64,000 nt of DNA from Bradyrhizobium zhanjiangense (lineage in GTDB: Bacteria; Pseudomonadota; Alphaproteobacteria; Rhizobiales; Xanthobacteraceae). A program made the position numbers and the translations under genes. Positions 7,954 to 17,587 of the stretch are shown here, one piece after another. Numbering within the stretch: the first letter of the stretch is position 1; each line of letters opens with the position of its first letter. The stretch covers positions 6,965,001-7,029,000 of the forward strand of contig NZ_CP022221.1 in the NCBI RefSeq assembly GCF_004114935.1, given 5' to 3'. A model generated the notes under the pieces. It did no database searches. It was not told where the DNA came from and saw only the letters and a list, made by a program, of their open reading frames with translations.

Positions 7954-9215
7954 TGTTCAGCCCGGGGACATGACCGACGGGTGTTCGGGGACATAGCCGA
8001 CACTTTCTCCGCTCGCCAAGTCGATGATAGCGATTTGGTGGGCAGCAAAGAAGATCCCGTATTGCGCATCGTTTGCCGAGGGGCGGATGGCGAGGCGCTC
8101 GCCACGGAAGGCCTGTGGCACTTTCCACAGACGTCCCTTGAAGCTGACATAGGCCTTGGTCGTGGAGACGCGGCGCACGATCTCATGGCTGTCGTATTCG
8201 ACCTGTGGCAATCGATCGGGCATTGGTCGCTGGCTGGGCCGATATCGACTGGCCGGGACCTGTTGTCCGAGCACCTCGTGTGGCCGTTCGAAGTTGTAGA
8301 CTTCCCGCCAGGCGTCGAAGGCACGCTGCGTCTCTGCGAGATCGCGGAACTGTCGCAGTGCGAACACCTCAGCCGCGAGGGTGCGGTGGAATCGTTCATT
8401 CTTGCCGCGGCTTTGCGGGTGATATGGGCGGCTGCGGATGACGGCGACGCCAAGCTTGAGCAGCCACACCGAGAACCGTGTCCATCGCTCGCCGGAAGGA
8501 TCACCCCAGGGCGAACCATTGTCGACGAAGAAGGCCTCCGGGAGCCCGTAGTGGCGAAAGGTCTTCTCCAGGCGGCTGCGCACGGTATCTGTGCGTTGAT
8601 CGGCACAGGCCTGCAGACACAGATCATAGCGGGAGTGGTCATCCACCACCGTCAGGGGATGGCACTGGGTATCATTGCCGAGCCGAACCCAGCCTTTGAA
8701 GTCCATCTGCCACAACAGATTGGGGGCCGGCATCTCGAAACGCTGGCTTGCCATCGGGCCGCCGATCGGAGGCTTGATGCGGCCAGACCGACGCAAGATC
8801 TGATGAACTGTTGAGACTGCTGGCGAACGCAAACCATTGCGCTCCAGGCAGTGAGCTATCTTGCGAGCTCCCCATGCCGGATGGGCATCGCGCACCGCGA
8901 GAATACGTGCCTCGAGCTCGCAATCGGTCTGTCCCGGGCTCGCATGCGGTCGGCGCGAGCGGTCGTTGACATTCTGATCCGCTTGCCATCGTGCAAGCCA
9001 CTTGTAGCCCGTGTCGGGATGGATATTGAACCGCCGGCAGAGCTCCCGCCGGTTCGCTCCCTCCTGCATCGCAAGCCGCACGAACTCCCGCCGCTGATCC
9101 ATCACCGACACCTCTCGCCAGGGCATGGACTTGGCCTCCTTTACCGCAAATCCCTGCACTATGATGTGTCGGCTATGTCCCCGAACACCCGTCGGTCATG
9201 TCCCCGGGCTGAACA
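7954..9215. mobile_element. IS481-family insertion sequence, complete (1262 bp)
   Basis: The element has perfect 50-base terminal inverted repeats (7954-8003 and 9166-9215) beginning TGTTCAGCCCGGGG, one intact transposase gene, and a 5-base target duplication TCAAG on both sides. The identical ends, intact gene and intact duplication point to a recent insertion. The last codons and stop of the transposase lie inside the left repeat. It has landed in the terminal loop of an intergenic palindromic repeat. Confidence 0.96.
7957..9126 (-). CDS. IS481-family transposase
   Basis: This is a DDE transposase of 389 residues. An N-terminal helix-turn-helix of the helix-turn-helix/ISL3-Mu type (R-R-E-L-C-R-R-F-N-I-H-P-D-T-G-Y-K-W) is followed by an RNase-H-fold core: first Asp in L-L-W-Q-M-D-F-K-G, second Asp in F-F-V-D-N-G-S-P-W-G, Glu in G-K-N-E-R-F-H-R. 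The C-terminus (about residues 300-389) carries the extra domain usual for this family. The ATG at 9126 has an AAAGGAGG ribosome site, so I prefer it to the open frame reaching 9159. No frameshift or stop is seen, so the enzyme should be active. The residues after V-P-E-H are encoded by the terminal repeat. Confidence 0.96.
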   Translation of the reverse strand: MPWREVSVMDQRREFVRLAMQEGANRRELCRRFNIHPDTGYKWLARWQADQNVNDRSRRPHASPGQTDCELEARILAVRDAHPAWGARKIAHCLERNGLRSPAVSTVHQILRRSGRIKPPIGGPMASQRFEMPAPNLLWQMDFKGWVRLGNDTQCHPLTVVDDHSRYDLCLQACADQRTDTVRSRLEKTFRHYGLPEAFFVDNGSPWGDPSGERWTRFSVWLLKLGVAVIRSRPYHPQSRGKNERFHRTLAAEVFALRQFRDLAETQRAFDAWREVYNFERPHEVLGQQVPASRYRPSQRPMPDRLPQVEYDSHEIVRRVSTTKAYVSFKGRLWKVPQAFRGERLAIRPSANDAQYGIFFAAHQIAIIDLASGESVGYVPEHPSVMSPG

Positions 9216-9235
9216 TCAAGTCGGGCGATGACACC
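9216..9235. repeat. Right part of the IS-split palindromic repeat, including the second TCAAG
   Basis: TCAAG (9216-9220) is the right target duplication. TCGGGCGAT right after it pairs, with one mismatch, with ATCACCCGA at 7940-7948, so the IS sits exactly in the loop of the repeat's last hairpin. Confidence 0.75.
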
Positions 9236-9287
9236 GAATGTGTGGGACGAGCGTACCACACACGACCGGATTGCGCCGCGCTCCAGG

Positions 9288-10526
9288 CTACGAAGCTGCG
9301 ACATCCGCCCTTCCCCCCGGCCGCCACAGCACGACGGCCGCCGCGACGAGATCGAGCACCACGCACAGCGCGAACGCCGTCGTGTAATTGCCGGTAAAGC
9401 TCCGCACCAGGCCGACGATGCCGGGGCCGAAGGCGCTGACGATGCCGCTGATCGAGGTGCCGAGCCCCATCGCGGCCGCGAAGGCAGAAGCGCCGATCTC
9501 GCGCTGGATGATCAGAGGCGGGAACGTGATCATGTTGCCGATCGAGAAGCCGTAGACGGCGCAGCAGGCCAGCAGCACGGTCGGACTCGTGCTTTGGAGC
9601 AGCACGAAGAGAGCCGCGGCCTGGCTCGTCATCGACGCCGCGCAGGCGAGCCGCGGATCGAGCCGGTCGACGAACAGGCCGAGCGACAGGCGGCCGATCA
9701 CCGCCATCGCCGCCATGAGAGTGACGGCGAGGCCCGCGCTGGCGCGCCCGATCAGCGGCTCGAGAAACGTCACCTGATGGATGATGAAGCCCATCTGCGC
9801 CAGCAGCGCGATCGCGATCGGCAGCACCATGGTCCAGAACGCCGCGTTGGCGAGCAGCGCCTTGCGCGACTGGCCGGGTGCGGCCGCATCGCCACCGGAC
9901 GGACGTCCGGCCGGTGCCAGCGAGGTCCCGGCGGGCCAACCGATGAACGTCACGACCACCGGCAGCACCAGCAGCACCATTGCGAACGTGACCGCCAGCA
10001 TCGCGGAACGGAAGCCGATGCTGCCGGTCAGCGACAGCAGCAACGGGACGAGGACGATGCCGCCGCAGGTCGCACCGTTGAAGGCGAGGCTGAGCGCGAG
10101 CCCGCGGCGCCGCTCGAACCAGGAGTTCAGCACGGTCGCGATCACCACGGTGCCCATGCCGGTCCAGCCGACCGACATCAGCGCATAGGCCAGATAGAGC
10201 TGCCAGGGCGTCTGCATCAGCGCCAGCAGCACGGTCGAAGCGCCGAGCGCCGACAGGCCGCACAGGATCAGCGCGCGCAATCCGATGCGGGCGAGCAGAT
10301 CGTCGGTGAAGATGACGAGGACGGAGGTCAGGAGGAACGAGAAGGTGCTGGCCGCGGAGACCAGCGTGCCCGGCCAGCCATGGGCGCGCTGCAGCTCGGC
10401 GAGATAGACGCCTTGGCCGTAGAGGCCGAAGCCGAACATGAAGAAGGCCATCAGGAAGCAGGCCAGCACCACGCGCCAGCCGCGGTAGTGCAGCGAGGAT
10501 TCGTCGACACCAGTTTTGGCAATCAT
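9288..10526 (-). CDS. MFS transporter
   Basis: This is a 412-residue inner-membrane carrier with about 12 hydrophobic helices in two halves, split by a polar loop near residues 205-225. The N-terminal helix (R-G-W-R-V-V-L-A-C-F-L-M-A-F-F) and the loop 2/3 region suit the oxalate/monocarboxylate-like MFS subgroup. ATG at 10526 is used; a TTG one codon earlier is possible. The substrate is unknown and no neighbour points to it. The gene runs towards the IS, and the opposite-strand frames here are shadows. Confidence 0.88.
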   Translation of the reverse strand: MIAKTGVDESSLHYRGWRVVLACFLMAFFMFGFGLYGQGVYLAELQRAHGWPGTLVSAASTFSFLLTSVLVIFTDDLLARIGLRALILCGLSALGASTVLLALMQTPWQLYLAYALMSVGWTGMGTVVIATVLNSWFERRRGLALSLAFNGATCGGIVLVPLLLSLTGSIGFRSAMLAVTFAMVLLVLPVVVTFIGWPAGTSLAPAGRPSGGDAAAPGQSRKALLANAAFWTMVLPIAIALLAQMGFIIHQVTFLEPLIGRASAGLAVTLMAAMAVIGRLSLGLFVDRLDPRLACAASMTSQAAALFVLLQSTSPTVLLACCAVYGFSIGNMITFPPLIIQREIGASAFAAAMGLGTSISGIVSAFGPGIVGLVRSFTGNYTTAFALCVVLDLVAAAVVLWRPGGRADVAAS

Positions 10527-10788
10527 CAATCGAGCAATCGGTCAAAGCAAACGGTGCAATGTGCGATCGTGCCCCACAACCAGCGGTTTTTCAATTGAAA
10601 CGTTGTAGCCATTTGTTGCAACGCGCAATAGCGAGACCCCACCGATGCGGCGGGCGCCATGTACCTGCGTCACAAGATCGGCATCGAAAAGCTTGAGCCA
10701 GCGCATTGGCACGCCTGCAAGATGATGTAGGCTGACGTTTCGTGAGTCACGCCAAAGGCAAGCGCCGCGGCGACCGCAGGGGGCTCTC

Positions 10789-11547
10789 ATGCCGAATGGC
10801 AATATCGTCGTCACCGAAGAGCGTGGAACGCGCGTGATCACCCTGCGTCGTCCAAGCAAGAAGAACGCGATCACGCAGGACATGTATCGGGAGATGAGTC
10901 ACGCGATCGACACCGCGCAGAACAACTCCGACATTCGCTGCATGATCATCACCGGCGGCTCCGGCGTGTTCACCGCCGGCGACGACATCGAAGACTTCCT
11001 GAAGGCCGACGCCTCGCACCCCGAGATGCTGTCGAATGGCGCCAAGTTTCTCTATTCGCTCGCCCTCAATGCCAAGCCGATCATCGCCGCCGTGGACGGC
11101 GCCTCGATCGGCATGGGCACCGTGATGCTGTTCCACTGCGACTATGTGCTCGCCTCGAACGCTGCGACCTTCTCCGCACCTTATATCCATCTCGGGCTCG
11201 TACCAGTGGGCGCGGCCAGCCTGCTGATGCCGAACACGATGGGCTACCAGCGCGCCTTCGCGATGCTGGTGATGGGGCGGACTTTTTCCGCCGCGGAGGC
11301 GCACGCCGCAGGTTTCGTCAACACCGTGGTCTCGCCGGGACACACCGAGGTCGAGGCGCGCAAGGTGGCGCGCGAGATCTGCCGCTTGCCGGCCGAGGCG
11401 GTCGCAACCTCGCGCCGACTGCTGCGCGCCCCGCCCGAGGAGCTCACCCGCCGCATCGACCAGGAAGGCCATCTGTTCGGCGAGCGGCTGAAGTCGGAGG
11501 AAGCGGTGGCGGCGTTCAATGCGTTCGCGAACCGGAAGAAGCGGTGA
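10789..11547 (+). CDS. Crotonase-fold protein (enoyl-CoA hydratase/isomerase family), catalytic Glu absent
   Basis: This protein has 252 residues and the crotonase fold, with an oxyanion segment F-T-A-G-D-D-I (about 62-68) and A-S-I-G-M-G (about 104-109). In my alignment by eye to rat enoyl-CoA hydratase the two catalytic glutamates are Val and Tyr (segments G-M-G-T-V-M and S-A-P-Y-I-H), and the position of the isomerase Glu is Val (G-L-V-P-V-G). Hydratase chemistry is therefore not assured; other crotonases use different residues. It stands alone after a 260-base gap from the MFS gene and probably has its own promoter. Confidence 0.85.
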   Translation: MPNGNIVVTEERGTRVITLRRPSKKNAITQDMYREMSHAIDTAQNNSDIRCMIITGGSGVFTAGDDIEDFLKADASHPEMLSNGAKFLYSLALNAKPIIAAVDGASIGMGTVMLFHCDYVLASNAATFSAPYIHLGLVPVGAASLLMPNTMGYQRAFAMLVMGRTFSAAEAHAAGFVNTVVSPGHTEVEARKVAREICRLPAEAVATSRRLLRAPPEELTRRIDQEGHLFGERLKSEEAVAAFNAFANRKKR

Positions 11548-11562
11548 GGTGAGCACGCTGCT

Positions 11563-11757
11563 GCCACCCTCCCCTGGAGGGGCCTGGAGGGGGAGGGTCG
11601 CTCGCGCGAAGCGCGGGCGGGGTGGGGTGGGCCGCACAAAGACTCCCGCTCGTATGCGCGAGAATTTCTGGTACCTTCTGCGAGGATGGTCTGTCACCCC
11701 GCCCCGGTTCGCATTTCATGCGAACCGACCCGCCCCCTCAAGGGGCGGGTGGGAGTG
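11563..11757. repeat. GC-rich intergenic inverted repeat (ACCCTCCCC family)
   Basis: The stretch between the crotonase and nucleotidase genes has paired arms made of CCCTCCCCTGGAGGGG, CGCGAAGCGCGGGCGGGGTGGGG and, further on, CCCGCCCCTCAAGGGGCGGG-like segments. Related arms occur at 17509-17530 and 48622-48784. It can form long stem-loops in RNA but lacks a T-tract, so I do not call a terminator. Confidence 0.6.
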
Positions 11758-11824
11758 CGCGGCAGTCGCCGCACGCAACAGAAGGCTTCGTGAAATCTTC
11801 GCGCCGAACGTCTAATCTGGTTCC

Positions 11825-13486
11825 ATGCGACATCTTCTCCGCCTGACCGCCTTCGCGCTCGCCCTTACCTTTGCCCTCCCCGCCTCGGCCCAGACCGCCG
11901 CGCCGGTCGAGCTGCGCATTCTTGCGATCAACGATTTCCACGGCAATCTGCGTCCGCCGCCGGGCGGCATTCGCATCGGAGATCCCGAGGATGGAGCCAA
12001 GAAGGTGATGGTGGCGGCCGGTGGCGCCGAATACATGGCGACGCTGGTGAAGCAGCTGCGCGAAGGACACAGGAACACAATCTTCGTCGCTGCCGGCGAC
12101 CTGATCGGCGCGAGCCCGTTCCTGTCGGCGATGTTTCACGACGAGCCTTCGATCGAGTCGCTGTCAATGATGGGTCTTGCGATCACCTCGGTCGGCAATC
12201 ACGAATTCGACGAGGGCAAGACCGAGCTCTTGCGGATGCAGAACGGCGGCTGCCATCCGGTCGACGGCTGCCAGGGGCCGCATCCCTTCACGGGCGCCAA
12301 ATTCCGCTATCTCGCGGCCTCGACCATCGAGACCGCGACCGGCAAAAGCGTGCTGCCGCCGTTTGAGATCAGGGAGTTCGACGGCATCTCCGTCGGCTTC
12401 ATCGGACTGACGTTGAAAGGCACCGCCGGCATCGTCTCGCCCGCCGGCATTTCCGGTCTCGAATTCCGCGACGAAGCCGAGACGGTGAATGCGCTCGTGC
12501 CGCAATTGAAGGCGCGCGGGGTCGAAGCGATCGTCGTGCTGATCCACGAAGGCGGCGAGCCTGCCGGCGACTACAACGAATGTCCCGGCATCTCGGGCCC
12601 GATCGTCGACATCGTCAAGAAGTTCGACCGCGCCGTCGACGTCGTCGTCAGCGGTCACACCCATCGCGCCTATGTCTGCAATATCGATGGACGGCTCGTC
12701 ACCAGCGGCGACAAATTCGGCACACTGGTCACCGCGATCGACCTCAAGCTCGATCCCGCAAGCCGCGACATCGTCAGCGCCAGGGCCGAGAACGTCATCG
12801 TCGCCAATGCCTCGCTGCCTAAGGATGCCGAGCAGACCGCATTGATCGAGGCCTACGACAAGCTGTCGGCGCCGATCGCCAACCGGCCGGCCGGATCGGT
12901 GACGCAGACGCTGTCGCGCATTCCGAACGAGGCCGGCGAAAGCGCGCTCGGCGACATCATTGCGGATGCGCAATTGCTTGCAACCCGCGATGCCAAGGAC
13001 GGCGGCGCCGTGATCGCGCTCACCAATCCCGGCGGCATCCGCACCGACATCGTTCCCAAGGAGAACGGCGCGATAACATTTGGCGATGTCTTCGCCAGCC
13101 AGCCGTTCCGCAACCGTCTCGTCACCATGACGCTCACAGGCCGCCAGCTCAAGGACTTGCTGGAACAGCAATGGTTGGACCCGAAGCGGCCGCGAATCCT
13201 GCAGGTGTCGAACGGATTCAGCTATGCCTGGGACGCGGCAAAACCATTCGGCGAGCGCGTAATGCCGGAGAAGATGACGCTCAGCGGCAGGCCGATCGAA
13301 GCTGGAAGCGGCTACCGCGTCACCCTCAACGACTACCTCGCCGTCGGCGGCGACGGCTTTACCGTCGCCAAACAGGGCTCGGCGCCGCAATATGGCGGCT
13401 ACGACGCCGACGCGTTGTTCGCGTTCTTCCAGGCGCACGGGCCGATCGGTCCGCTACCGCCCACCCGCATCCTGCGGGTGAATTGA
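11825..13486 (+). CDS. Periplasmic 5'-nucleotidase / metallophosphoesterase (UshA family)
   Basis: This is a two-domain enzyme of 553 residues. A Sec signal peptide (about 1-22, ending A-S-A-Q) is followed by a calcineurin-like metallophosphatase domain with I-N-D-F-H-G-N (near 37), A-G-D-L-I-G-A, S-V-G-N-H-E-F-D and V-V-V-S-G-H-T-H metal motifs, then the 5'-nucleotidase C-terminal domain (about 360-530) with N-P-G-G-I-R-T-D. It should dephosphorylate extracellular nucleotides in the periplasm for phosphate and nucleoside salvage. The length is normal for the family and the gene appears monocistronic. Confidence 0.95.
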   Translation: MRHLLRLTAFALALTFALPASAQTAAPVELRILAINDFHGNLRPPPGGIRIGDPEDGAKKVMVAAGGAEYMATLVKQLREGHRNTIFVAAGDLIGASPFLSAMFHDEPSIESLSMMGLAITSVGNHEFDEGKTELLRMQNGGCHPVDGCQGPHPFTGAKFRYLAASTIETATGKSVLPPFEIREFDGISVGFIGLTLKGTAGIVSPAGISGLEFRDEAETVNALVPQLKARGVEAIVVLIHEGGEPAGDYNECPGISGPIVDIVKKFDRAVDVVVSGHTHRAYVCNIDGRLVTSGDKFGTLVTAIDLKLDPASRDIVSARAENVIVANASLPKDAEQTALIEAYDKLSAPIANRPAGSVTQTLSRIPNEAGESALGDIIADAQLLATRDAKDGGAVIALTNPGGIRTDIVPKENGAITFGDVFASQPFRNRLVTMTLTGRQLKDLLEQQWLDPKRPRILQVSNGFSYAWDAAKPFGERVMPEKMTLSGRPIEAGSGYRVTLNDYLAVGGDGFTVAKQGSAPQYGGYDADALFAFFQAHGPIGPLPPTRILRVN

Positions 13487-13619
13487 TCCGGATCAAACGG
13501 GCCGGCGCGGGACGACCCTTTGCCATTGCCGTCCAAACGCCTAGATTGGGTTTTGCATTGCGTTTTGGCGCCGGATGCGCCAAGCGACGTCAAGAGCCGT
13601 TTTCTGTGAGGCCGACCTG

Positions 13620-14549
13620 ATGAGCACGCTTCTTCTCTCCCACAAGGCCTGCCTCGACCACGTCACGCCGCCGGGACATCCTGAAAGGCCGGATCGCCTG
13701 CGCGCGGTGGAGGAAGCGCTGTCGCACGAGCGTTTCCAGTTTCTGGCGCGCGACCAGGCGCCGGAGGGCGATCTCGATCTCGTCACGCTGTGCCACAACG
13801 AGCACTACGTCACCGAGCTGCGCCACATCGCGCCGACCAGCGGCCAAGTCTATCTCGATGGCGACACCTCGATGTCGCCGGGCACCTGGGAAGCGGTGAT
13901 GCGCGGCGTCGGCGGCGCGGTCGCGGCCACCGAAGCGGTGATGGCGGGCGAGCATCGCAACGCCTTCGTCGCGGTGCGCCCGCCCGGACATCACGCCGAG
14001 ATCGGCAAGCCGATGGGCTTCTGCTTCTTCGACAATGTCGCAATCGCGGCGCGCCACGCGCAGCGCAAATTCGGCATCAAGCGCGCGGCCATCGTCGATT
14101 TCGACGTACATCACGGCAACGGCACGCAGGACATCTTCTGGTCGGACCCGACCGTAATGTACTGCTCGACGCACCAGATGCCGCTGTTTCCGGGCACCGG
14201 CGCCAAGAGCGAGCGCGGCGACCACGACACCATCGTCAATGCGCCGCTCGCGTCCGAGGACGGCGGGCCGGAATTCCGCAACGCGTTCGAGAATCTGATC
14301 CTGCCGCAGCTGGAAAAATTCAGCCCCGAGCTCCTCATCATCTCCGCCGGTTTCGACGCGCATTATCGCGACCCGCTGGCCTCGCTGAACCTGCGCGCCG
14401 AGGACTATGCCTGGGTGACGCGCAAGCTGATGGACCTCGCCGACAAGACCGCAGGGGGCCGCATTGTTTCGGTACTCGAGGGCGGCTATGACCTGCAAGG
14501 ACTGAAAGAATCTGTTACGGCGCATGTCGGCGCCCTGATGGGCGCGTGA
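13620..14549 (+). CDS. Histone-deacetylase-family (class II-like) zinc hydrolase
   Basis: This 309-residue protein has the arginase/deacetylase fold: R-P-P-G-H-H-A-E active-site histidines, the zinc site [10 protein letters not shown], the loop L-F-P-G-T-G, and the third zinc ligand in [11 protein letters not shown]. In bacteria such enzymes deacetylate polyamines, acetoin-related or lysine substrates; I cannot choose among them. The frame is open upstream to 13575, but the family begins at M-S-T-L-L-L, so ATG 13620 is used. It is followed 73 bases later by xseB, a common arrangement in this genus as I remember it. Confidence 0.93.
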   Translation: MSTLLLSHKACLDHVTPPGHPERPDRLRAVEEALSHERFQFLARDQAPEGDLDLVTLCHNEHYVTELRHIAPTSGQVYLDGDTSMSPGTWEAVMRGVGGAVAATEAVMAGEHRNAFVAVRPPGHHAEIGKPMGFCFFDNVAIAARHAQRKFGIKRAAIVDFDVHHGNGTQDIFWSDPTVMYCSTHQMPLFPGTGAKSERGDHDTIVNAPLASEDGGPEFRNAFENLILPQLEKFSPELLIISAGFDAHYRDPLASLNLRAEDYAWVTRKLMDLADKTAGGRIVSVLEGGYDLQGLKESVTAHVGALMGA

Positions 14550-14622
14550 CGGACCCGCCACATTAAGCCCGCAAAATTCTGCTTTTGCTCATGTGAAGCG
14601 AATCGGGCAATCGGAAACGGAT

Positions 14623-14874
14623 ATGGCCGAAAATACCCAAATCGACGTCTCCAGGCTCACCTTCGAGCGCGCGATCGAGGAACTCGAGACGATCGTGAAG
14701 CGGCTCGAAGACGGCAAGGTGCCGCTCGAGGAATCCGTGACGATCTATGAGCGCGGCGAGGCCCTGAAGCGCCGCTGCGAGGACCTGCTGCGTCAGGCCG
14801 AGGCCCGCGTCGACAAGATCACCACCGATGCCAGCGGCCAGGCCACCGGCACCGCACCGCTCGACGTCCAGTAA
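14623..14874 (+). CDS. xseB: Exodeoxyribonuclease VII small subunit
   Basis: This protein of 83 residues is almost entirely the XseB helix pair (L-T-F-E-R-A-I-E-E-L-E-T-I-V, then L-E-D-G-K-V-P-L-E-E-S). It binds the large subunit XseA to form the single-strand-specific exonuclease VII, which acts in the cytoplasm in DNA repair. xseA is not in this window. A GTG at 14593 would add ten residues unlike the family, so ATG 14623 is preferred. Confidence 0.95.
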   Translation: MAENTQIDVSRLTFERAIEELETIVKRLEDGKVPLEESVTIYERGEALKRRCEDLLRQAEARVDKITTDASGQATGTAPLDVQ

Positions 14875-15474
14875 GCCAAGTTCCCCCCTTCGGTTTCTGA
14901 CCGCGCTTGTCCCTTTAACAGGGCACAGGGAGCGCTGCCGGCTGCATTTTTCATAATCGCACGGCGCCGTCCCTCGAGGCGTGACGGTTCCATGGGGTGG
15001 GGACCTGGTCGGGGTCGTTCCGGATCGAGGCCTTCCGAGAGACGAAAAAGATCTGATTCTGGCAGAAAAAGTCCGCCAAGAAACCGGACGAGCCCGGAAC
15101 CCCTCGTCACGGGCCGCAGTTAACCAAGCCGGCCCGCCGGTTGCACCTGCATACCCCCAATCGGCCCGGCGGGTTGGCTTTGGCCCAAGCTTTGGTGTAA
15201 AGCTGCGCGGAGTGTGGCTTTTTGTAAGCCTTGCGTGGGCAATGATTACCGACGACAAGCGCTTCAAACTGCTGATGAAATTGGCTGGGACGGGCGAAGC
15301 CGATCTAAGTGACAGGGATCACAGAGACTGAACCGGAGCGCACTTAAGCTTACCTAAGCTTGAAGACGGGGCCTGGCCCCATGCAGGTGGCTCCGACGGT
15401 TTGGGGACTCGCGCTGCGCCGATATTGAGCAAACCCATCGCGCACCGGAACCTTCCGGCGCTGACAAATTGGAA
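14875..15474. other. 600-base intergenic region upstream of dxs
   Basis: I find no secure gene here. A 29-codon frame (ATG 15242 to stop 15331) lacks a good ribosome site. Two TAAGCTT words, the first preceded by ACT, occur at about 15344-15361, and a CGGCCCGGCGGGTTGG stretch could form a hairpin with GGCCGGCCCGCCGG-like sequence at about 15128-15175. The dxs promoter must lie here but I cannot place it. Confidence 0.5.
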
Positions 15475-17409
15475 ATGGCCGTGAACGCATACAGTAAAAC
15501 GCCGCTTCTCGACACCATCCGGACGCCGGAAGACCTGCGCAAGCTCAAGATCGAGCAGGTTCGCCAAGTCGCCGACGAGCTGCGGCAGGAGACCATCGAT
15601 GCTGTCTCGGTGACCGGCGGTCACTTCGGCGCGGGTCTCGGCGTGGTCGAGCTCACCACCGCGATCCATTACGTCTTCGACACGCCGCGCGATCGGCTGA
15701 TCTGGGACGTCGGCCATCAAGCCTATCCGCACAAGATCCTCACCGGCCGGCGCGACCGGATCCGCACCCTGCGCACCGGCGGCGGCCTGTCCGGCTTCAC
15801 CAAGCGCAGCGAGAGTGACTACGATCCGTTCGGCGCGGCGCATTCCTCGACCTCGATCTCGGCCGGCCTCGGCATGGCCGTGGCGCGCGATCTCTCCGGC
15901 GGCAAGAACAACGTTATCGCCGTGATCGGTGACGGCGCGATGTCGGCGGGCATGGCCTACGAGGCCATGAACAATGCGGGTGCGATGAACTCGCGCCTGA
16001 TCGTCATCCTCAACGACAACGACATGTCGATCGCGCCGCCGGTCGGCGCCATGAGCGCCTATCTGTCGCGGCTCTACTCCGGCAAGACCTATCGCACGCT
16101 GCGCGATGCGGCCAAGCAGATTAACAAGCGCCTGCCCAAGATCCTCGCCAACCGCGCCAACCGCGTCGAAGAATACTCCCGCGGCTTCATGATGGATGGC
16201 GGCACGCTGTTCGAGGAGCTCGGCTTCTATTATGTCGGCCCGATCGACGGCCACAATCTCGACCACCTGCTGCCCGTGCTGAAGAACGTGCGCGACATGG
16301 AGGAAGGCCCGATCCTGGTTCACGTCGTGACCCAGAAGGGCAAGGGCTACGGCCCGGCAGAAGCGTCCGCCGACAAGTATCATGCGGTGGTCAAGTTCGA
16401 TGTCGCCACCGGCACCCAGGCGAAAGCAAAACCGAACGCGCCGGCCTACCAGAACGTGTTCGGCCAGAGCCTCGTCAAGGAAGCGCAGAAGGACGACAAG
16501 ATCGTCGCCATCACCGCGGCCATGCCGTCGGGCACCGGCGTCGACATCTTCAACAAGGCGTTCCCCGACCGCACCTTCGACGTCGGCATCGCCGAGCAGC
16601 ACGCGGTGACATTCGCCGCCGGTCTTGCGACCGAAGGCTACAAGCCGTTCTGCGCGATCTACTCGACCTTCCTGCAGCGCGGCTATGACCAGATCGTGCA
16701 TGACGTCGCGATCCAGAACCTGCCCGTCCGCTTCGCCATCGACCGCGCCGGCCTGGTCGGCGCCGATGGCGCGACCCATGCCGGCTCGTTCGACAACGCC
16801 TATCTCGGCTGCCTGCCGAACATGGTGATCATGGCGGCGGCGGATGAGGCCGAGCTCGTGCACATGGTGGCGACCCAGGTCGCGATCGACGACCGCCCGA
16901 GCTCGCTGCGCTATCCGCGCGGCGAAGGCCGCGGCATCGACATGCCCGAGGTTGGCATTCCGCTCGAAATCGGCAAGGGCCGCATGATCCGCCAGGGCAG
17001 CAAGATCGCCCTGCTCTCCTTCGGCACGCGCCTCGCCGAATGCGAGAAGGCGGCCGACGAGCTCGCAGCCCACGGCCTGTCGACCTCGATTGCGGACGCG
17101 CGCTTCATGAAGCCGCTCGACACCGAGCTGGTGCTCAAGCTCGCCCGCGACCACGAGATCCTGATCACGATCGAGGAAGGCTCGGTTGGCGGTTTCGGCT
17201 CGCATGTCGCGCAGTTCCTGACCGATCAGGGCGTGCTGGACAGCGGCATGGTCAAGTTCCGCTCGATGGTGCTGCCCGACGTGTTCCAGGACCACGACAC
17301 GCCCGCCGCGATGTACGCCCGCGCCGGTCTCGACGCCAAGGGCATCGTCGCCAAGGTGTTCGAAGCGCTCGGCAAGGACGTCAAGGCCGAGACGGTCAAG
17401 CTGGCTTGA
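15475..17409 (+). CDS. dxs: 1-deoxy-D-xylulose-5-phosphate synthase
   Basis: This 644-residue enzyme condenses pyruvate and glyceraldehyde 3-phosphate to deoxyxylulose 5-phosphate, the first step of the MEP isoprenoid pathway, and uses thiamine diphosphate. The TPP motif runs from G-D-G-A-M-S-A-G to [15 protein letters not shown] carries a substrate-contact histidine, I-A-E-Q-H-A-V-T the catalytic Glu, and the C-terminal transketolase domain is complete. Full length for the family. Start candidates are TTG 15469, ATG 15475 and GTG 15481; ATG is chosen. DXS product feeds hopanoids, carotenoids and quinones, important in this group. Confidence 0.97.
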   Translation: MAVNAYSKTPLLDTIRTPEDLRKLKIEQVRQVADELRQETIDAVSVTGGHFGAGLGVVELTTAIHYVFDTPRDRLIWDVGHQAYPHKILTGRRDRIRTLRTGGGLSGFTKRSESDYDPFGAAHSSTSISAGLGMAVARDLSGGKNNVIAVIGDGAMSAGMAYEAMNNAGAMNSRLIVILNDNDMSIAPPVGAMSAYLSRLYSGKTYRTLRDAAKQINKRLPKILANRANRVEEYSRGFMMDGGTLFEELGFYYVGPIDGHNLDHLLPVLKNVRDMEEGPILVHVVTQKGKGYGPAEASADKYHAVVKFDVATGTQAKAKPNAPAYQNVFGQSLVKEAQKDDKIVAITAAMPSGTGVDIFNKAFPDRTFDVGIAEQHAVTFAAGLATEGYKPFCAIYSTFLQRGYDQIVHDVAIQNLPVRFAIDRAGLVGADGATHAGSFDNAYLGCLPNMVIMAAADEAELVHMVATQVAIDDRPSSLRYPRGEGRGIDMPEVGIPLEIGKGRMIRQGSKIALLSFGTRLAECEKAADELAAHGLSTSIADARFMKPLDTELVLKLARDHEILITIEEGSVGGFGSHVAQFLTDQGVLDSGMVKFRSMVLPDVFQDHDTPAAMYARAGLDAKGIVAKVFEALGKDVKAETVKLA

Positions 17410-17508
17410 TGTTCACCCGCTCGCGGGAGAATCGGATCGCGAAAGCGATCCGGGTGAGGGCTTTCTCCTCTTGGGGGTTCTCGCTTGCGGAGACACCCTC
17501 TCCCCACC

Positions 17509-17530
17509 CCTCCCCCGCAGGCGGGGGAGG
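17509..17530. repeat. Short GC hairpin of the intergenic repeat type
   Basis: CCTCCCCCGC and GCGGGGGAGG form a perfect 10-base stem with a two-base spacer between dxs and the next gene. The flanking ACCCTCTCCCCACCCC matches the words found in the repeats at 11563 and 48622. Confidence 0.6.
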
Positions 17531-17587
17531 GAGCAGAGCGCGTGCCGTGGCTCACACCTCGATCCAAATTTCTTCGGCTTTACTCCC

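Noticed and set aside
15242..15331. 29-codon ORF upstream of dxs
   Set aside because: ATG without a good ribosome site; it is only the last quarter of a 116-codon open frame and I recognise no family.
15319..17295. Minus-strand open frame of 658 codons opposite dxs
   Set aside because: It is antisense to a clear full-length dxs and shows no domain; composition is typical of a shadow.
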